This document shows, piece by piece, positions 38,401-48,127 of a stretch of 64,000 nucleotides of DNA (position 1 is its first letter; every line of letters starts with the position of its first letter). Made by a program: the position numbers and the translations under genes. The notes beneath the pieces were generated by a model. The model saw only the letters and a list, made by a program, of their open reading frames with translations. It did no database searches and had not been told where the DNA came from. The stretch is from Nocardia yamanashiensis NBRC 100130 (GTDB lineage Bacteria; Actinomycetota; Actinomycetes; Mycobacteriales; Mycobacteriaceae): NCBI RefSeq assembly GCF_001613325.1, contig NZ_BDCD01000013.1:248001-312000 (forward strand), read 5' to 3'.

Positions 38401-38939
38401 TTCCGATGGGTCTTTTCCACGGTGTAGCGCAGCTGCGCGAAGCCGCCACCGACGTCCGCCGCCGAGTCCAGGTGCAGCGAGACATCTTCGGGAAGTTCGC
38501 CGAAGAGGCGGAAGCCGGCTCCGATCAGCACCGGAGCGACGCTGATGATGAATTTGTCGACGCGGCCGGCCCGCAGGAAGCTTTGGATCAGGCGGCCGCC
38601 GTCGGGGTAGACGTGTGCGACTTCGCGTGCTTCGAGGTCGGCGATCATGCTGTCGAGGTCGCGGTAGACGGTGATGCGGGGATCGGCGTCCGCGGGCAGG
38701 GTGGTGCTGAGCACGCCGACGTGGCGGTTGCCGTAGTGCCAGTTCTCCGCACCGAATCCGATGACCTTGTCGTAGGTGTTGCGGCCCATGATCACGGCGT
38801 CGACCGAGTCGAGGAACTCGAGAAACCCGAGATCCCCGGCTTTCTCGCCGCGTGAGGTCAGCCATTCGATGTCGTCGTCGACGCGGGCTATGTAGCCGTC
38901 GAGACTGGTGCCGATGAAAACGGTGGCCGAGAAGGTCAT
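38382..38939 (-). CDS. RibD C-terminal / dihydrofolate-reductase-like protein
   Basis: 185 residues. Starts MTFSATVFIGTSLDGYIARV, with DAVIMGRNTYDKV, VYPDGGRLIQSFLRAGRVDK and PVLIGAGFRLFGELPEDV, all typical of the RibD_C/DHFR-like family (NADPH-dependent reductases, mostly of unknown substrate). AGGAGAACCG before the ATG. A 15-codon frame with its own SD precedes it. The 3' end overlaps the 38.35-kb repeat. Confidence 0.9.
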   Translation of the reverse strand: MTFSATVFIGTSLDGYIARVDDDIEWLTSRGEKAGDLGFLEFLDSVDAVIMGRNTYDKVIGFGAENWHYGNRHVGVLSTTLPADADPRITVYRDLDSMIADLEAREVAHVYPDGGRLIQSFLRAGRVDKFIISVAPVLIGAGFRLFGELPEDVSLHLDSAADVGGGFAQLRYTVEKTHRKPEPGK

Positions 38940-38948
38940 TCGGTTCTC

Positions 38949-38996
38949 CTAGGTGAGGCTGTCGAATCGGTCCATGACCTCGGTGGTGGTGCGCAT
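38949..38996 (-). CDS. Possible 15-residue leader peptide
   Basis: MRTTTEVMDRFDSLT and stop, with AGGAG six bases before the ATG; the stop overlaps the SD of the RibD_C gene. It may be a leader or the cut-off start of an NTF2-like gene. The rest of 38997-39291 holds nothing recognisable. Confidence 0.3.
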   Translation of the reverse strand: MRTTTEVMDRFDSLT

Positions 38997-39291
38997 GCCG
39001 AGCTCCTGAGGTAGCGGGGCAGGGGAGCCTTGAGGTCCTGTTGCCTCGGAAATTCGTTGGGAAACAGTCTTTTCTGGTTGCTGGGACCCACAGGGTTTGG
39101 AACGCCAGGTCATTTGTTCACCTCCATAGCCGCGCCTTGGTTGAGATCGGGACCTTCCGGTCACCGTGATCAGGCCCTTGCCGGCAGTCGCGCACCGGGC
39201 CCGGGTCCTAGAATGAGCGGCCGGCAACCGCCGAACAACGATCAAGAAAGCAATGCCGCATTAACCGCGGAGTTAACGAGACAGGGACTTC

Positions 39292-40167
39292 GTGGAGTTA
39301 CGCGACATCGAGATTTTCTTGACGCTGGCCGAAGAGCTGCATTTCGGGCGGACCGCCGAGCGGCTCAATGTCACCCCGGCGCGGATCACGCAGGCGATCA
39401 AGAAGCAGGAGCGCCAGATCGGAGCGCTGCTGTTCGAACGGACCAATCGGGTGGTGCGGCTGACCGCGGTGGGTGAACAGTTGCGCGCCGACCTGCGACC
39501 GCTCTACCGAGGTCTGGAGCAGAGTGTACGGCGGGCCAAGCTGGCCGCCCGCGGGCAGACGACGGTGCTGCGGGTCGCCCTGCATCCCTTCAACTTCGAA
39601 GGGCTGCACAAGTATTGGGCCGAGTTTCGCCGTCGGCACCCGCAGTGGGAGCTCCGGCTGCACCGGCTCGCGTTCACCGATCCGTTCAATACCCTGCGCA
39701 ACGGTCAGTACGACGCCCTGGTGACGTGGGGGCCGGTCGACGACGACCTCACCATGGGGCCCGTCCTGTTCCGGGATTCCCGGGTGCTGGCGGTCAGCCA
39801 CGATCACCCACTGGCCGACCGGTCCGAGGTATCGGTCGAGGACTTCGCCGATTACCTCCACGCCATGCCGCCGAAGGCGCCACCCGGCTGGGAGGGGACC
39901 TACCTCCCGTTCTTCACCCCGAGCGGACGCCCGATCACCCGCGGTCGGCAGATCACCAACCCCGACGACCTGATCGACTGGGTCGGCAACGGCGACATCG
40001 TCCACGCCTTCCCCGCCCACGTACTGCACCACTGGGCGGTGACGCACGTCCGCTGGATTCCAGTGACCGATATGCCGCCGCTGCCCTACGCGCTGGTGTG
40101 GCGGACCGAGAGCGAGCCGGTACGCGCACTCGCGACAGTGATCAGTGATCTGAGCGACGCTCCATAG
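39292..40167 (+). CDS. LysR-family transcriptional regulator
   Basis: 291 residues. N-terminal HTH of the LysR type (MELRDIEIFLTLAEELHFGR, TAERLNVTPARITQAIKKQE, GALLFERTNRVVRLTAVGEQ), then a periplasmic-binding-protein-like effector domain (LRVALHPFNFEGLHKYW, YDALVTWGPVDDD). GTG start at 39292. It is divergent from the RibD_C gene, which would be its most likely target by the usual LysR arrangement. Effector unknown. Confidence 0.92.
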   Translation: MELRDIEIFLTLAEELHFGRTAERLNVTPARITQAIKKQERQIGALLFERTNRVVRLTAVGEQLRADLRPLYRGLEQSVRRAKLAARGQTTVLRVALHPFNFEGLHKYWAEFRRRHPQWELRLHRLAFTDPFNTLRNGQYDALVTWGPVDDDLTMGPVLFRDSRVLAVSHDHPLADRSEVSVEDFADYLHAMPPKAPPGWEGTYLPFFTPSGRPITRGRQITNPDDLIDWVGNGDIVHAFPAHVLHHWAVTHVRWIPVTDMPPLPYALVWRTESEPVRALATVISDLSDAP

Positions 40168-40275
40168 TCCTCACCCGTGCGGCGGGGCGCTCGAACGCCA
40201 CGATCTCATGCCCGAGGACCGAGAAGTGTTCGGCGACAGCGGAACCCACAAATCGACTCACCCCGACGAGTAGCC
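40142..40275 (-). pseudogene. Rossmann-fold remnant (NAD-dependent epimerase-like)
   Basis: A minus-strand frame reads LLVGVSRFVGSAVAEHFSVL and GHEIVAFERP, which resembles the first beta-alpha-beta unit of NAD(P)-binding epimerases. No start and no further homology; it overlaps the 3' end of the LysR gene. Confidence 0.3.
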
Positions 40276-40297
40276 CCACCCCGAGGGCACAAACCGA

Positions 40298-40372
40298 TCA
40301 CTCGGCCGTGGAAGCGTGCACGGCAATGATTCGCCAACCACGGGTGTCGTCGTGCACCCACGTAAACGCGAT
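40298..40372 (-). pseudogene. NTF2/SnoaL-like C-terminal remnant
   Basis: Frame reads IAFTWVHDDTRGWRIIAVHA, then STAE and stop, the pattern of the last two strands of SnoaL/DUF4440-type proteins. It directly follows the VOC gene stop on the same strand. The rest of the gene is missing. Confidence 0.4.
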
Positions 40373-40378
40373 CGGCCG

Positions 40379-41164
40379 TCAGGTCGTGGCGCCCTTGATC
40401 ACCGCGAAGGGTGCGCCCGCCGGGTCCAGGAACATGGCCATGCGGCCGACGCCCGGGAGGTCCATGGGCGGGATGATGGTGGTCGCACCGGCTGCCGCAG
40501 CTTTCGCGGTGGTGGCGTCGCAGTCGTTCACCTCGAAGTAGGGGTGCCATTCCGGGGTGGAGCCGGCGTCCAGGTTGTCCTGGAGCAGTTGCATCAGGCC
40601 GCCGTGTCCGGCGTTCTGGTCCGCGCCGGCGGGGCGAACCACGGTGTAGTCGACCGCGCCGAGCGGCATTTCGGTTGTCTCCCAGTCGAATACGGCACGA
40701 TAGAACTCGCGGGCGGCAGCCACGTCGGTGGTGTAGAGCTCGGTCCAGGACAGGGTGTTCGGGATGGCGACCACATCCATGCCCACGGTGTCCCCGGGCT
40801 GCCAGACCGCGAAGTCCGCGCCGGTGGGGTCGGTGAACTGGCCCATCCGGCCGAAGGAGAACACATCGTCGGGGGCCACCCGGACGGCGCCGCCGGCCTG
40901 TTCGACCGCTTTGGCGGTGGCGTCGGCATCGGGCGTGGAGAAGTAGATGGTCCACGCGGACGCGGCGCCCACCTCGGTGAGCGGGCCGATGCCGGCGACC
41001 GTCTTACCGTCCTGCTGGAAGAACCCGTACCCGCCGCCGTCGGGCCCGGCGGATTGGAAGATCCAATCGAAGACTTCACCGTAGAAGGCGGCCGCGGCGT
41101 CCACATCGGGTGTGCCCAGATCGATCCAATTCGGGGCACCCGGAAGATAACTGGTGGTCAGCAT
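40379..41164 (-). CDS. Two-domain VOC (glyoxalase/dioxygenase superfamily) protein
   Basis: 261 residues with two tandem VOC domains: WIDLGTPDVDAAAAFYGEVF ... GQFTDPTGADFAVWQPGD, and WTELYTTDVAAAREFYRAVF ... MAMFLDPAGAPFAVIKGA. This length and layout is common in actinobacteria as a putative hydrolase/antibiotic-resistance-like protein, without a proven reaction. ATG at 41164 with AAGGA seven bases upstream. Confidence 0.9.
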   Translation of the reverse strand: MLTTSYLPGAPNWIDLGTPDVDAAAAFYGEVFDWIFQSAGPDGGGYGFFQQDGKTVAGIGPLTEVGAASAWTIYFSTPDADATAKAVEQAGGAVRVAPDDVFSFGRMGQFTDPTGADFAVWQPGDTVGMDVVAIPNTLSWTELYTTDVAAAREFYRAVFDWETTEMPLGAVDYTVVRPAGADQNAGHGGLMQLLQDNLDAGSTPEWHPYFEVNDCDATTAKAAAAGATTIIPPMDLPGVGRMAMFLDPAGAPFAVIKGATT

Positions 41165-41340
41165 GAGTTTTCCTTCGGCGTCGACAGCTGATGGAGTAAC
41201 GGGCGCTGCCCACATCGCAAACCCGGGCCGAGCCCATATCGTGCGGGTACCAGTATGCGCGGCGGGGGTGACAGCGATTGTCGCGGAGTGGCGCAGGGCG
41301 AGCCCGGCGGAGCGGGGTGGATCGGCTCGATGTTCGGGTG

Positions 41341-43494
41341 CTAGTCGCCGCGCAGGGTGTCCGGGACCTGGAAGCGGGGGCCGTATTTTTCGGCGAGTTC
41401 GTCGGCGCGGGCGAGGAATGCGGCTCGGCCGCCCGGGTAGCCCGTGACGAACTGGCGTACGCCGCCCGACCAGGCCGGGAAGCCGATGCCGAAGATGGAG
41501 CCGATATTGGCGTCCGGGTCGGAGGCGATTACGCCTTCGTCGAAGCACTTCTGGGTTTCCAGGGCCTGGATGAAGGTGTAGCGGTCGCGGAGGTCCTCGA
41601 ACGGCACGGAAAGGGTTGTGCTGGTCGAGAATTCAGCGCGCAGGCCGGGCCAGAGCGTGGTGCGCTTGCCGTCGGCGTAGTCGTAGAAGCCGGCGCCGGC
41701 GAGCTTGCCGTTGCGGTCGAACTTGTCGATGAGGGTGCCGATGACGCCGCTTGCGGCGGTGACGGATTCGGTCAGTGGGAGGCCCTCGGCCCGGGCGGCT
41801 TCGATGGTCTCGTCCATGATCTTGCGGATGGTGCCGAAGGACAGTTCGTCGGCGACCTGCAAGGGCGCGGCCGGGTAGCCGGCCTGGAAGCCCGCCTGCT
41901 CGATGGTGGCCGGGTCGATGCCCTCGGTGAGCATGGTCATGGCCTCGAGCAGGTACATGCTGAACACGCGGGTGGTGAAGAAGCCGCGGCCGTCATTGAC
42001 GACGATCGGGTATTTCTTGATGGCGAGGGTGTAATCGATGACGCGCGCGAGGGTTTCGTCGGAGGTCTGTTCCCCGCGAATGATCTCGATGGGCTGCATG
42101 GCCTCGACGGGCGAGAAGAAGTGGATGCCGATGAAGTCGGCAGGCCGCGTCACCCCCTTCGCGAGGCCGGTGATGGGCAGCGAGGAGGTGTTGGAGCCCA
42201 GCACCGCGTCGGGCTCGACGATGTCCTCGATCTCGGCGAACACCTTGTTCTTGAGTTCGGTGTTCTCGAACACGGCCTCGATGACGAAGTCCACGCCCGC
42301 AAGGTCTTTCGCGTCCGCGGTGGGGTGAATGCGGTCGAGCAGCGCCTTGGACTTCGCCTCGGTGGTGCGGCCCTTGCTCAGCGCTTTGGCCTCGAGGTTC
42401 TCCGAATACGTCTTGCCGCGCTGCGCCGCCTCCAGCGAAATATCCTTCAGCACCACGTCGATACCCGCCTTGGCGGTGACGTAGGCGATGCCCGCGCCCA
42501 TCATGCCCGCGCCCAGCACGCCGACCTTCTTCGGCTTGCGCACCGGAATCCCTTGCGGCCGTGAGCCGCCGCCTTGCACCTGCTGCAGATCGAAGAAGAA
42601 CGCCTGGATCATGTTCTTGGCGACCGGTCCGGTCACCAGGTGCACGAAATACCGGGTCTCGATGGTCTGCGCGGTCTCGAAGTCGACCTGCGCGCCCTCC
42701 AGCGCGGCGGCCATGATGGCGCGCGGCGCGGGCATATCGTGCTGGCCCCTGAGCTGCTTGTGCAGGTTGGCCGGGAAGGCGGGCAGGTTCGCCGCGAAGG
42801 CGGGGGTGGACGGGGAACCGCCCGGGATCTTGTAGCCCTTCACATCCCACGGCTGCACGTTCTTGTCCGGGTTGGCCTTGATGAACGCCTTGGCGGCAGG
42901 CACCAATTCCGCGACGCTGCCGGCCAATTCGTCCACCAGGCCGACCTTCAGCGCCTTCGCGGGAGCCATCCGATCGCCGGTGAGCAGCACCTGCATGAGC
43001 GCGTTCTGGATGCCGAGCAACCGCACAGTGCGCACCACGCCGCCCGCACCGGGCAGCACGCCCAGCATGACCTCGGGCAGGCCGATGACCGAACCCGGCA
43101 CGTCGGCGGCGATGCGGTGATGGGTGGCCAGCGCCAGTTCCAGGCCGCCGCCGAGCGCCGCGCCGTTGATGGCGGCGACGACCGGTTTGCCGAGCTTCTC
43201 CAGCCGGCGCAGGTCGGCCTTGATGCGGGTGGAGCCGTCGAACAACTCCTGCGCGTGCTCCGGCCCGGCCTGGATGATCAGGTTCAGGTCGGCGCCGGCG
43301 AAGAAGGTGCTCTTGCCGGAGGTGACGACCACGCCGGTGATGCCGTCGATCTCGGCTTCGAGCCGGTCGACGGTCGCGCCCATCTCCGCGACGTAGGCGT
43401 CGGTGAGCGTGTTGGCCCCGCCCGCCGGATCGTCGATGGTCAGCACGACGATGCCGTCGGCATCCTGGTCCCAGCGAATGATAGTGCCGGTCAT
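41341..43494 (-). CDS. fadB: FadB-type enoyl-CoA hydratase / 3-hydroxyacyl-CoA dehydrogenase
   Basis: 717 residues. N-terminal crotonase domain (SGKSTFFAGADLNLI, NGAALGGGLELALATHHRIA, LPEVMLGVLPGAGG with the two catalytic acids), then the NAD-binding domain (GVLGAGMMGAGIAYVTAKAG) and the C-terminal HAD domain (GFFTTRVFSMYLLEAMTML). Performs steps 2 and 3 of beta-oxidation. Five bases behind the thiolase gene, so the two are translationally linked and the products should form the trifunctional-type complex. Confidence 0.95.
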   Translation of the reverse strand: MTGTIIRWDQDADGIVVLTIDDPAGGANTLTDAYVAEMGATVDRLEAEIDGITGVVVTSGKSTFFAGADLNLIIQAGPEHAQELFDGSTRIKADLRRLEKLGKPVVAAINGAALGGGLELALATHHRIAADVPGSVIGLPEVMLGVLPGAGGVVRTVRLLGIQNALMQVLLTGDRMAPAKALKVGLVDELAGSVAELVPAAKAFIKANPDKNVQPWDVKGYKIPGGSPSTPAFAANLPAFPANLHKQLRGQHDMPAPRAIMAAALEGAQVDFETAQTIETRYFVHLVTGPVAKNMIQAFFFDLQQVQGGGSRPQGIPVRKPKKVGVLGAGMMGAGIAYVTAKAGIDVVLKDISLEAAQRGKTYSENLEAKALSKGRTTEAKSKALLDRIHPTADAKDLAGVDFVIEAVFENTELKNKVFAEIEDIVEPDAVLGSNTSSLPITGLAKGVTRPADFIGIHFFSPVEAMQPIEIIRGEQTSDETLARVIDYTLAIKKYPIVVNDGRGFFTTRVFSMYLLEAMTMLTEGIDPATIEQAGFQAGYPAAPLQVADELSFGTIRKIMDETIEAARAEGLPLTESVTAASGVIGTLIDKFDRNGKLAGAGFYDYADGKRTTLWPGLRAEFSTSTTLSVPFEDLRDRYTFIQALETQKCFDEGVIASDPDANIGSIFGIGFPAWSGGVRQFVTGYPGGRAAFLARADELAEKYGPRFQVPDTLRGD

Positions 43495-43499
43495 AACGT

Positions 43500-44714
43500 T
43501 CAGACCCTCTCGATGATGGCGGCGACGCCCATGCCGCCCGCGACGCAGAGTGTGATGAGCCCGTAGCGGCCGCCGGTGCGCTCCAGCTCGTCGAGCACGG
43601 TGCCGACCAGGATCGACCCGGTCGCGCCCAGCGGATGCCCCATGGCGATGGCGCCGCCGTTGACGTTGTACTTCTCGTCCGGAATCCCGAAGTGCGCCTG
43701 CATTTTCAGCGCCACGGCGGCGAAGGCCTCGTTCATCTCGAACACGTCGATCTGCTCGACGGTCAAGCCCGCCAGGGCCAGTGCCTTGTCCACGGCCGGG
43801 ATCGGGCCCTCGAACATGAGCACCGGGTCGGAGCCGCTGGTCGCGTACGACAGAATGCGCGCTCGGGGCACGAGCCCGCTGGCCGCACCGGCCTCCCTGC
43901 TACCGATGAGAACCAGCGCCGCGCCGTCCACGATGCCGGACGAATTACCGCCCGTGTGCACGTGATTCACCTTCTCCACGAAGGTGTACTTCTGGGTGGC
44001 CACCGCGTCGAACCCACCGAATTCGCCGACCATGGCGAACGCCGGGTTCAGCTTGCCGAGATCGGCGATCGACGGATTGCGCCGGATGTGCTCGTCGTGG
44101 TCGAGAATCGTGATGCCGTTGATATCCCGCACCGGCACAACGGATTTCGTGAAATACCCGGCGTCCCAGGCCGCCGCCGCGCGCTCCTGCGAGCGCACCG
44201 CGTACGCGTCCACATCCTCCCGGGTGTACCCCTCGATCGTGGCGAGCAGGTCGCACGCGACACCCTGGGGGATGAAGTAGTTGTCGTACGCGGTGGCGGC
44301 GTCGTACGCCATCGCCCCACGGTCGCTGCCCATTTCGACGCGCGACATCGATTCCACGCCGCCCGCGATGACCAGGTCTTCGAATCCGCCGCGCACACTG
44401 GACGCCGCCATGCCGACGGCGGACAGTCCCGAGCCGCAGAACCGGTTGATCTGCACGCCGCCGACCGTGTCGGGCAGCCCCGCCACGTTCACCGCGGTGC
44501 GGGCGATATCCATGCCCTGGTCCCCCACCGGGGTCACGCAGCCCAGCACCACATCGGCGATGCGGTCCTCGTCCAGATCCGGGAACCGCACCCGCAGTTC
44601 GTCGATCAGCCCGACCACCAGCGAAATCGGCTTCACCCCGTGCAGCGATCCGGTGCTCTTGCCTTTGCCGCGCGGCGTGCGAATCGCCTCGAAAATGTAA
44701 GCGTCAGTGCTCAT
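43500..44714 (-). CDS. fadA: Acetyl-CoA acyltransferase (thiolase), FadA type
   Basis: 404 residues. Catalytic Cys in [14 protein letters not shown], His in [17 protein letters not shown], and the second Cys in [14 protein letters not shown]. Cleaves 3-ketoacyl-CoA with CoA. The ATG at 44714 gives a start ([19 protein letters not shown]) typical of the family. Lies between the acyl-CoA dehydrogenase and fadB in one operon. Confidence 0.95.
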   Translation of the reverse strand: MSTDAYIFEAIRTPRGKGKSTGSLHGVKPISLVVGLIDELRVRFPDLDEDRIADVVLGCVTPVGDQGMDIARTAVNVAGLPDTVGGVQINRFCGSGLSAVGMAASSVRGGFEDLVIAGGVESMSRVEMGSDRGAMAYDAATAYDNYFIPQGVACDLLATIEGYTREDVDAYAVRSQERAAAAWDAGYFTKSVVPVRDINGITILDHDEHIRRNPSIADLGKLNPAFAMVGEFGGFDAVATQKYTFVEKVNHVHTGGNSSGIVDGAALVLIGSREAGAASGLVPRARILSYATSGSDPVLMFEGPIPAVDKALALAGLTVEQIDVFEMNEAFAAVALKMQAHFGIPDEKYNVNGGAIAMGHPLGATGSILVGTVLDELERTGGRYGLITLCVAGGMGVAAIIERV

Positions 44715-44776
44715 TACAGATTCTTTCCAGAAATGGGGGCCCGAACGCGCCCGGACCCCCGGAAGGTGGGAATCGC

Positions 44777-45937
44777 TCAGAGCGAGCGGGAAATGATTTC
44801 CTTCATGATTTCGCTGGTCCCGCCGTAGATGCGGTTCACGCGCGAGCCCGTGTACATCTGGGCGATCGGGTACTCCATCATGTACCCGTAGCCGCCGAAC
44901 AGCTGCAGGCACTTGTCCACAACCTTGTCCGCGGTCTCGGCGGCGAACAGCTTCGCCATGGACGCGGTCGACGGATCGTTCTTGCCGTCGATGTACTGCT
45001 GAATCGCATAGTCGACCAGGGTTTTGATGGCCAGCGCCTCGGTCTTGACCTCGGCCAGGGTGAAGGCGTTGTGCTGGAATTTGCCGATCGGCCGCCCGAA
45101 CGCCTCGCGCTCCTTGGAGTAGCGCAGCGCCTCCAGCACCGCGGCCTCGGCCAGCGCCGAGCACAGCGACGCGATGATCAGCCGCTCCCGCGCCAGCTGC
45201 TCCATGAGCTGGTAGAAGCCCAGCCCTTCCTGCTCGCCGAGCAGGTTCGCCACCGGCACCCGCATATCGGAGAAGAACAGCTCCCGGGTGTCCTGCCCGT
45301 GCTGCCCCATCTTCTCCAGCACCCGGCCGCGCTCGAAGCCGGGCAGATCCTTGGTCTCGGCCACGATGAGCGAGACGCCGGCCGCGCCCTTGGACGGATC
45401 GGTCTTGGCGACGATCACCAGCAGATCGCAGTGGGTGCCATTGGAGATGAAGGTCTTCGAGCCGTTGATGACGTAATGGTCGCCCTCGCGCACGGCGGTG
45501 GTGCGCACCGACTGCAGATCCGATCCGGTGCCCGGTTCGGTCATGGCGATGGCCAGCACCAGCTCACCGCTGATGATGCCCGGCACCCATTTCGCGCGCT
45601 GCTCGGCATTGCCGTACTTGTACACGTAGTGCGACACGATCGGCGAGTGCACGGAGAAGCCGAAGGCATTGTCGTGCGCGTAGATCAATTCTTCCTGCAC
45701 CACGACCTGCAGCCCGAAATCGCCGCCCATGCCGCCGTATTCCTCGGGCAGGTCCAGCCCGAGCAGGCCCGCCTCGCCGGCCTTGTTCCAGAATTCCCGG
45801 TCCACCATGTGCTGTTTGGACCAGCGCTCACGATTGTCCGGGATCTCCTTGGCGAAGAACTCGGCGGCGTGCTTGCGCAGTTCGCGGTGCTGTTCGGTCT
45901 CCCAGGTGGGGCGGTAGTCGGGGAAGAGCTGCGACAT
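44777..45937 (-). CDS. Acyl-CoA dehydrogenase, long-chain type
   Basis: 386 residues. ACAD motifs [12 protein letters not shown] (FAD) and [12 protein letters not shown]. The usual YEGT glutamate is replaced: [13 protein letters not shown]. Long-chain ACADs have exactly this replacement and instead use a Glu on helix G, for which ARERLIIAS at ~250 is the counterpart. Carries out the first oxidation step of beta-oxidation. Six bases behind the CoA-transferase gene. Confidence 0.93.
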   Translation of the reverse strand: MSQLFPDYRPTWETEQHRELRKHAAEFFAKEIPDNRERWSKQHMVDREFWNKAGEAGLLGLDLPEEYGGMGGDFGLQVVVQEELIYAHDNAFGFSVHSPIVSHYVYKYGNAEQRAKWVPGIISGELVLAIAMTEPGTGSDLQSVRTTAVREGDHYVINGSKTFISNGTHCDLLVIVAKTDPSKGAAGVSLIVAETKDLPGFERGRVLEKMGQHGQDTRELFFSDMRVPVANLLGEQEGLGFYQLMEQLARERLIIASLCSALAEAAVLEALRYSKEREAFGRPIGKFQHNAFTLAEVKTEALAIKTLVDYAIQQYIDGKNDPSTASMAKLFAAETADKVVDKCLQLFGGYGYMMEYPIAQMYTGSRVNRIYGGTSEIMKEIISRSL

Positions 45938-45943
45938 GGTTCT

Positions 45944-46795
45944 CTACTTTCCGGTACTGACCGGGACGCGAATCCCGTTGAGGGGCAGGTCGTGTGCGGC
46001 CGCGATGGCCTCGAGTTCGGCGATGGTCTTTTCCGCGAAGGCTTTCCGGAACGCCTCGTGCGTGCCGTCGGCGTCGAACACCTTCAGTGCGCCCATGAAG
46101 AAGTGCGGTTCGACGGCTCCGAGCGCGATGTGCCCGTCCGCGCATTCGTAGATGCCGTAGCCCGGAAACGCCCCGCCGAGAATGGCATTCGGTCCCATGA
46201 GTCGGTACTTCACCGCATCGCCCGCGCGGGCGGCGGCGTCCTCCAGCGCGACGCGGTAGGGCCGCCCTGCCCCGGTGGTGGCGCGCGCAACCAGTGCGGC
46301 CAGCGCGGTCGATACCGCCCGCTCCGCGCCGAGCATGTCGGCGATCGGCACCGTCGGCATGTGCGGCGGCGTCAGCGTGGCGTGCACGGCCTGATAGTTC
46401 AGGTCGTGCCCCGGCACCTCGGGATCTGCTGTGTGCCCGACGATTTCGATGAGCGAGAGCTCGGGGAAGCGTTCCTGCGGCTGCGCCAGGCCGAGTTTGG
46501 CCAGCGCGCTGGGCCGCATCGAGGTGAGCAGCAGATCCGCGGTGGCGAGCAGCTCGTCCAGCTTGGCGCGGTCTCCCTGCTGTTTGACGTCCAGCGTCAC
46601 CACGGTCTGCGCCGCGACGAGCGCCTGATACCAGTCGGGCGCGGCCGCCGCGAGGGGATCGCCGCCGGGCGGTTCCACCTTGGTGACGGTCGCGCCGAGT
46701 TCGGCGAGCCGGGCCGCGGCCAGCGGGCCGGGCAGGTTCACGGCGAGCGAGACGACCTCGATCCCGGCGAGGGGCGGCGTCGTTGATACCTCCAT
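45944..46795 (-). CDS. CaiB/BaiF (family III) CoA-transferase, short form
   Basis: 283 residues, against ~350-400 for most members. Signature parts: AGIEVVSLAVNLPGPLAAAR, LGATVTKVEPPGGDPL, TADLLLTSMRPSAL, EIVGHTADPEVPGHDLNYQA, AILGGAFPGYGIYEC. The GHDLNYQA Asp corresponds to the catalytic/racemase Asp region. The short C-terminus leaves open whether it is a transferase or a 2-methylacyl-CoA racemase. First gene of the operon; the predicted start site is only a few bases before the ATG. Confidence 0.88.
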   Translation of the reverse strand: MEVSTTPPLAGIEVVSLAVNLPGPLAAARLAELGATVTKVEPPGGDPLAAAAPDWYQALVAAQTVVTLDVKQQGDRAKLDELLATADLLLTSMRPSALAKLGLAQPQERFPELSLIEIVGHTADPEVPGHDLNYQAVHATLTPPHMPTVPIADMLGAERAVSTALAALVARATTGAGRPYRVALEDAAARAGDAVKYRLMGPNAILGGAFPGYGIYECADGHIALGAVEPHFFMGALKVFDADGTHEAFRKAFAEKTIAELEAIAAAHDLPLNGIRVPVSTGK

Positions 46796-46803
46796 GCGAA
46801 CGA

Positions 46804-46880
46804 ACGATACGGTTGTATAGTCGATGGGTCAACAGTAGCATTTCATGCACTTAAGACCAGCTGGTTACTACGGGCCGTAG
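46804..46880. promoter_or_regulatory. Divergent control region of the beta-oxidation operon and its TetR
   Basis: Minus strand: TTGACC (46827-46832), 17 bp, TATCGT (46804-46809), about 8 bp before the ATG at 46795, so the CoA-transferase mRNA is probably leaderless. A perfect palindrome CTACGG-G-CCGTAG (46868-46880) lies 31 bp before the TetR start and is the likely operator. Confidence 0.6.
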
Positions 46881-46911
46881 AATCGCCTGAAACCGACCGA
46901 CAAGGGGCGAT

Positions 46912-47496
46912 GTGCTGAATCCACGGGCCACCAACGACGACCTGACCGCCAAGGCGCGCATTCGCAATGCGGCCATGGACCTGTTCGCCCAGTACGGCGA
47001 ATCGCGGGTCTCGCTGCGCGCGGTCGCGGCCGAAGCCGGCGTCACCCTCGGCCTGGTGCAGCACCACTTCAAGACCAAAGCCGGACTCATCGAGGCCGTG
47101 GATCAGCTGATCGTCGATTACTTCTCGGCCGCCGTGTCCTCGGTCCCCCTCACCGGCACCCCCGGCGAGAACGCCGCCGCCCGCAACGAAGCGGTCCGGG
47201 AGATGTTGCGCGCCAACCCCGCCGTCGTGAACTACGTCCGCCGCGCCGTGCTGGAACCGTCCGAAGACCAGATGCGCCTGCTGGAATCGCTCATCGAACT
47301 GACCCGGCGCGAGGTCGGCATCCTGCGCGAAGCGGGCCTGGCCTCGACCAGCCGCCGCGAATCCACCCAGATCGTGGACGTGCTGGTGAGCATGTTCGGG
47401 GAACTGCTGCTGGCCCCCATGATCGACGCGGTCTGGGATCGCGTCGCCCCCGGCAGGGCCGAGAAGCCGCGCCTGTCCATCACCGTCCGCGACTGA
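46912..47496 (+). CDS. TetR-family regulator divergent from the beta-oxidation operon
   Basis: 194 residues. HTH: RIRNAAMDLFAQYGESRVSL, RAVAAEAGVTLGLVQHHFKT, KAGLIEAVD. C-terminal helical domain differs from tetR copies 1 and 2. GTG start at 46912 behind AAGGGGCG. The divergent layout and the CTACGG-G-CCGTAG site suggest it represses the operon at 46795 and itself, relieved by an acyl-CoA (inference). Confidence 0.9.
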   Translation: MLNPRATNDDLTAKARIRNAAMDLFAQYGESRVSLRAVAAEAGVTLGLVQHHFKTKAGLIEAVDQLIVDYFSAAVSSVPLTGTPGENAAARNEAVREMLRANPAVVNYVRRAVLEPSEDQMRLLESLIELTRREVGILREAGLASTSRRESTQIVDVLVSMFGELLLAPMIDAVWDRVAPGRAEKPRLSITVRD

Positions 47497-47566
47497 GCCT
47501 CGGCGCGCGCCATGCATGAACCGATGGACGGCGGCCGTTCCGCGGCGCGCCGCCCGCCGGGCCCGG

Positions 47567-48037
47567 TCACCACTGGCCGGGCACGTATTCTCCGCCCGCC
47601 AGGCCCGCGATCACGTTAAGGCGGTTCCAGGCGTTGATGGTGGCGATCAGGGAGATGAGCGCGCCGATCTGGTCGTCGTCGTAGTTCTTGCGGACCGCGG
47701 CCCAGGTGTCCTCGGAGATGCCCCGGCCGTTGTCGGCCAGGCGGGTGCCCTCGTCGGTCAGCGCCAGCGCGGCGCGTTCGGCCTCGGTGAACACCGTGGA
47801 CTCGCGCCAGGCGGCGACCATGGCCAGCCGGACCGCGGATTCGCCGGCGTGCGCGGCATCCTTGGTGTGCATGTCCAGGCACATACCGCAGCCATTGATC
47901 TGCGAGGAGCGGATCTTCACCAGTTCCTGGGTGGCCTTGGGCAGGGTCGACTCGTCGACCACGCGGGCGGCGGTCACCAGGCGCTTGTTGAACTTGCCGG
48001 CGACGTCGTTGGCGTAGAGGTCGAAACGCGGTTCCAT
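47567..48037 (-). CDS. AhpD-like carboxymuconolactone-decarboxylase-family protein
   Basis: 156 residues. Redox-active CxxC in SSQINGCGMCLDMHTKDA with the AhpD-type His after it. Family proteins act as alkylhydroperoxidases or related reductases. ATG at 48037 (MEPRFDLYANDVAGKFNKRL). A perfect ECF41-type promoter lies 59-85 bp upstream, and CMD/AhpD genes are the classic partners of ECF41 sigma factors. The ECF41 gene at 51482 is the likely activator. Confidence 0.92.
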   Translation of the reverse strand: MEPRFDLYANDVAGKFNKRLVTAARVVDESTLPKATQELVKIRSSQINGCGMCLDMHTKDAAHAGESAVRLAMVAAWRESTVFTEAERAALALTDEGTRLADNGRGISEDTWAAVRKNYDDDQIGALISLIATINAWNRLNVIAGLAGGEYVPGQW

Positions 48038-48095
48038 GGTCTTCTCTTCTCTATTCGTTGCTGTGCGCTGCCGGTTCATCCGGCTTCGTCAAGGT

Positions 48096-48122
48096 GACGA
48101 CGCAGCCCCGCGAGGTGTGACA
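48096..48122 (-). promoter_or_regulatory. ECF41-type promoter of the AhpD-like gene
   Basis: Minus strand: TGTCACA (48116-48122), 16 bp, CGTC (48096-48099). This is the known ECF41 consensus TGTCACA-N16-CGTC without mismatch. Confidence 0.85.
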
Positions 48123-48127
48123 CGCCC

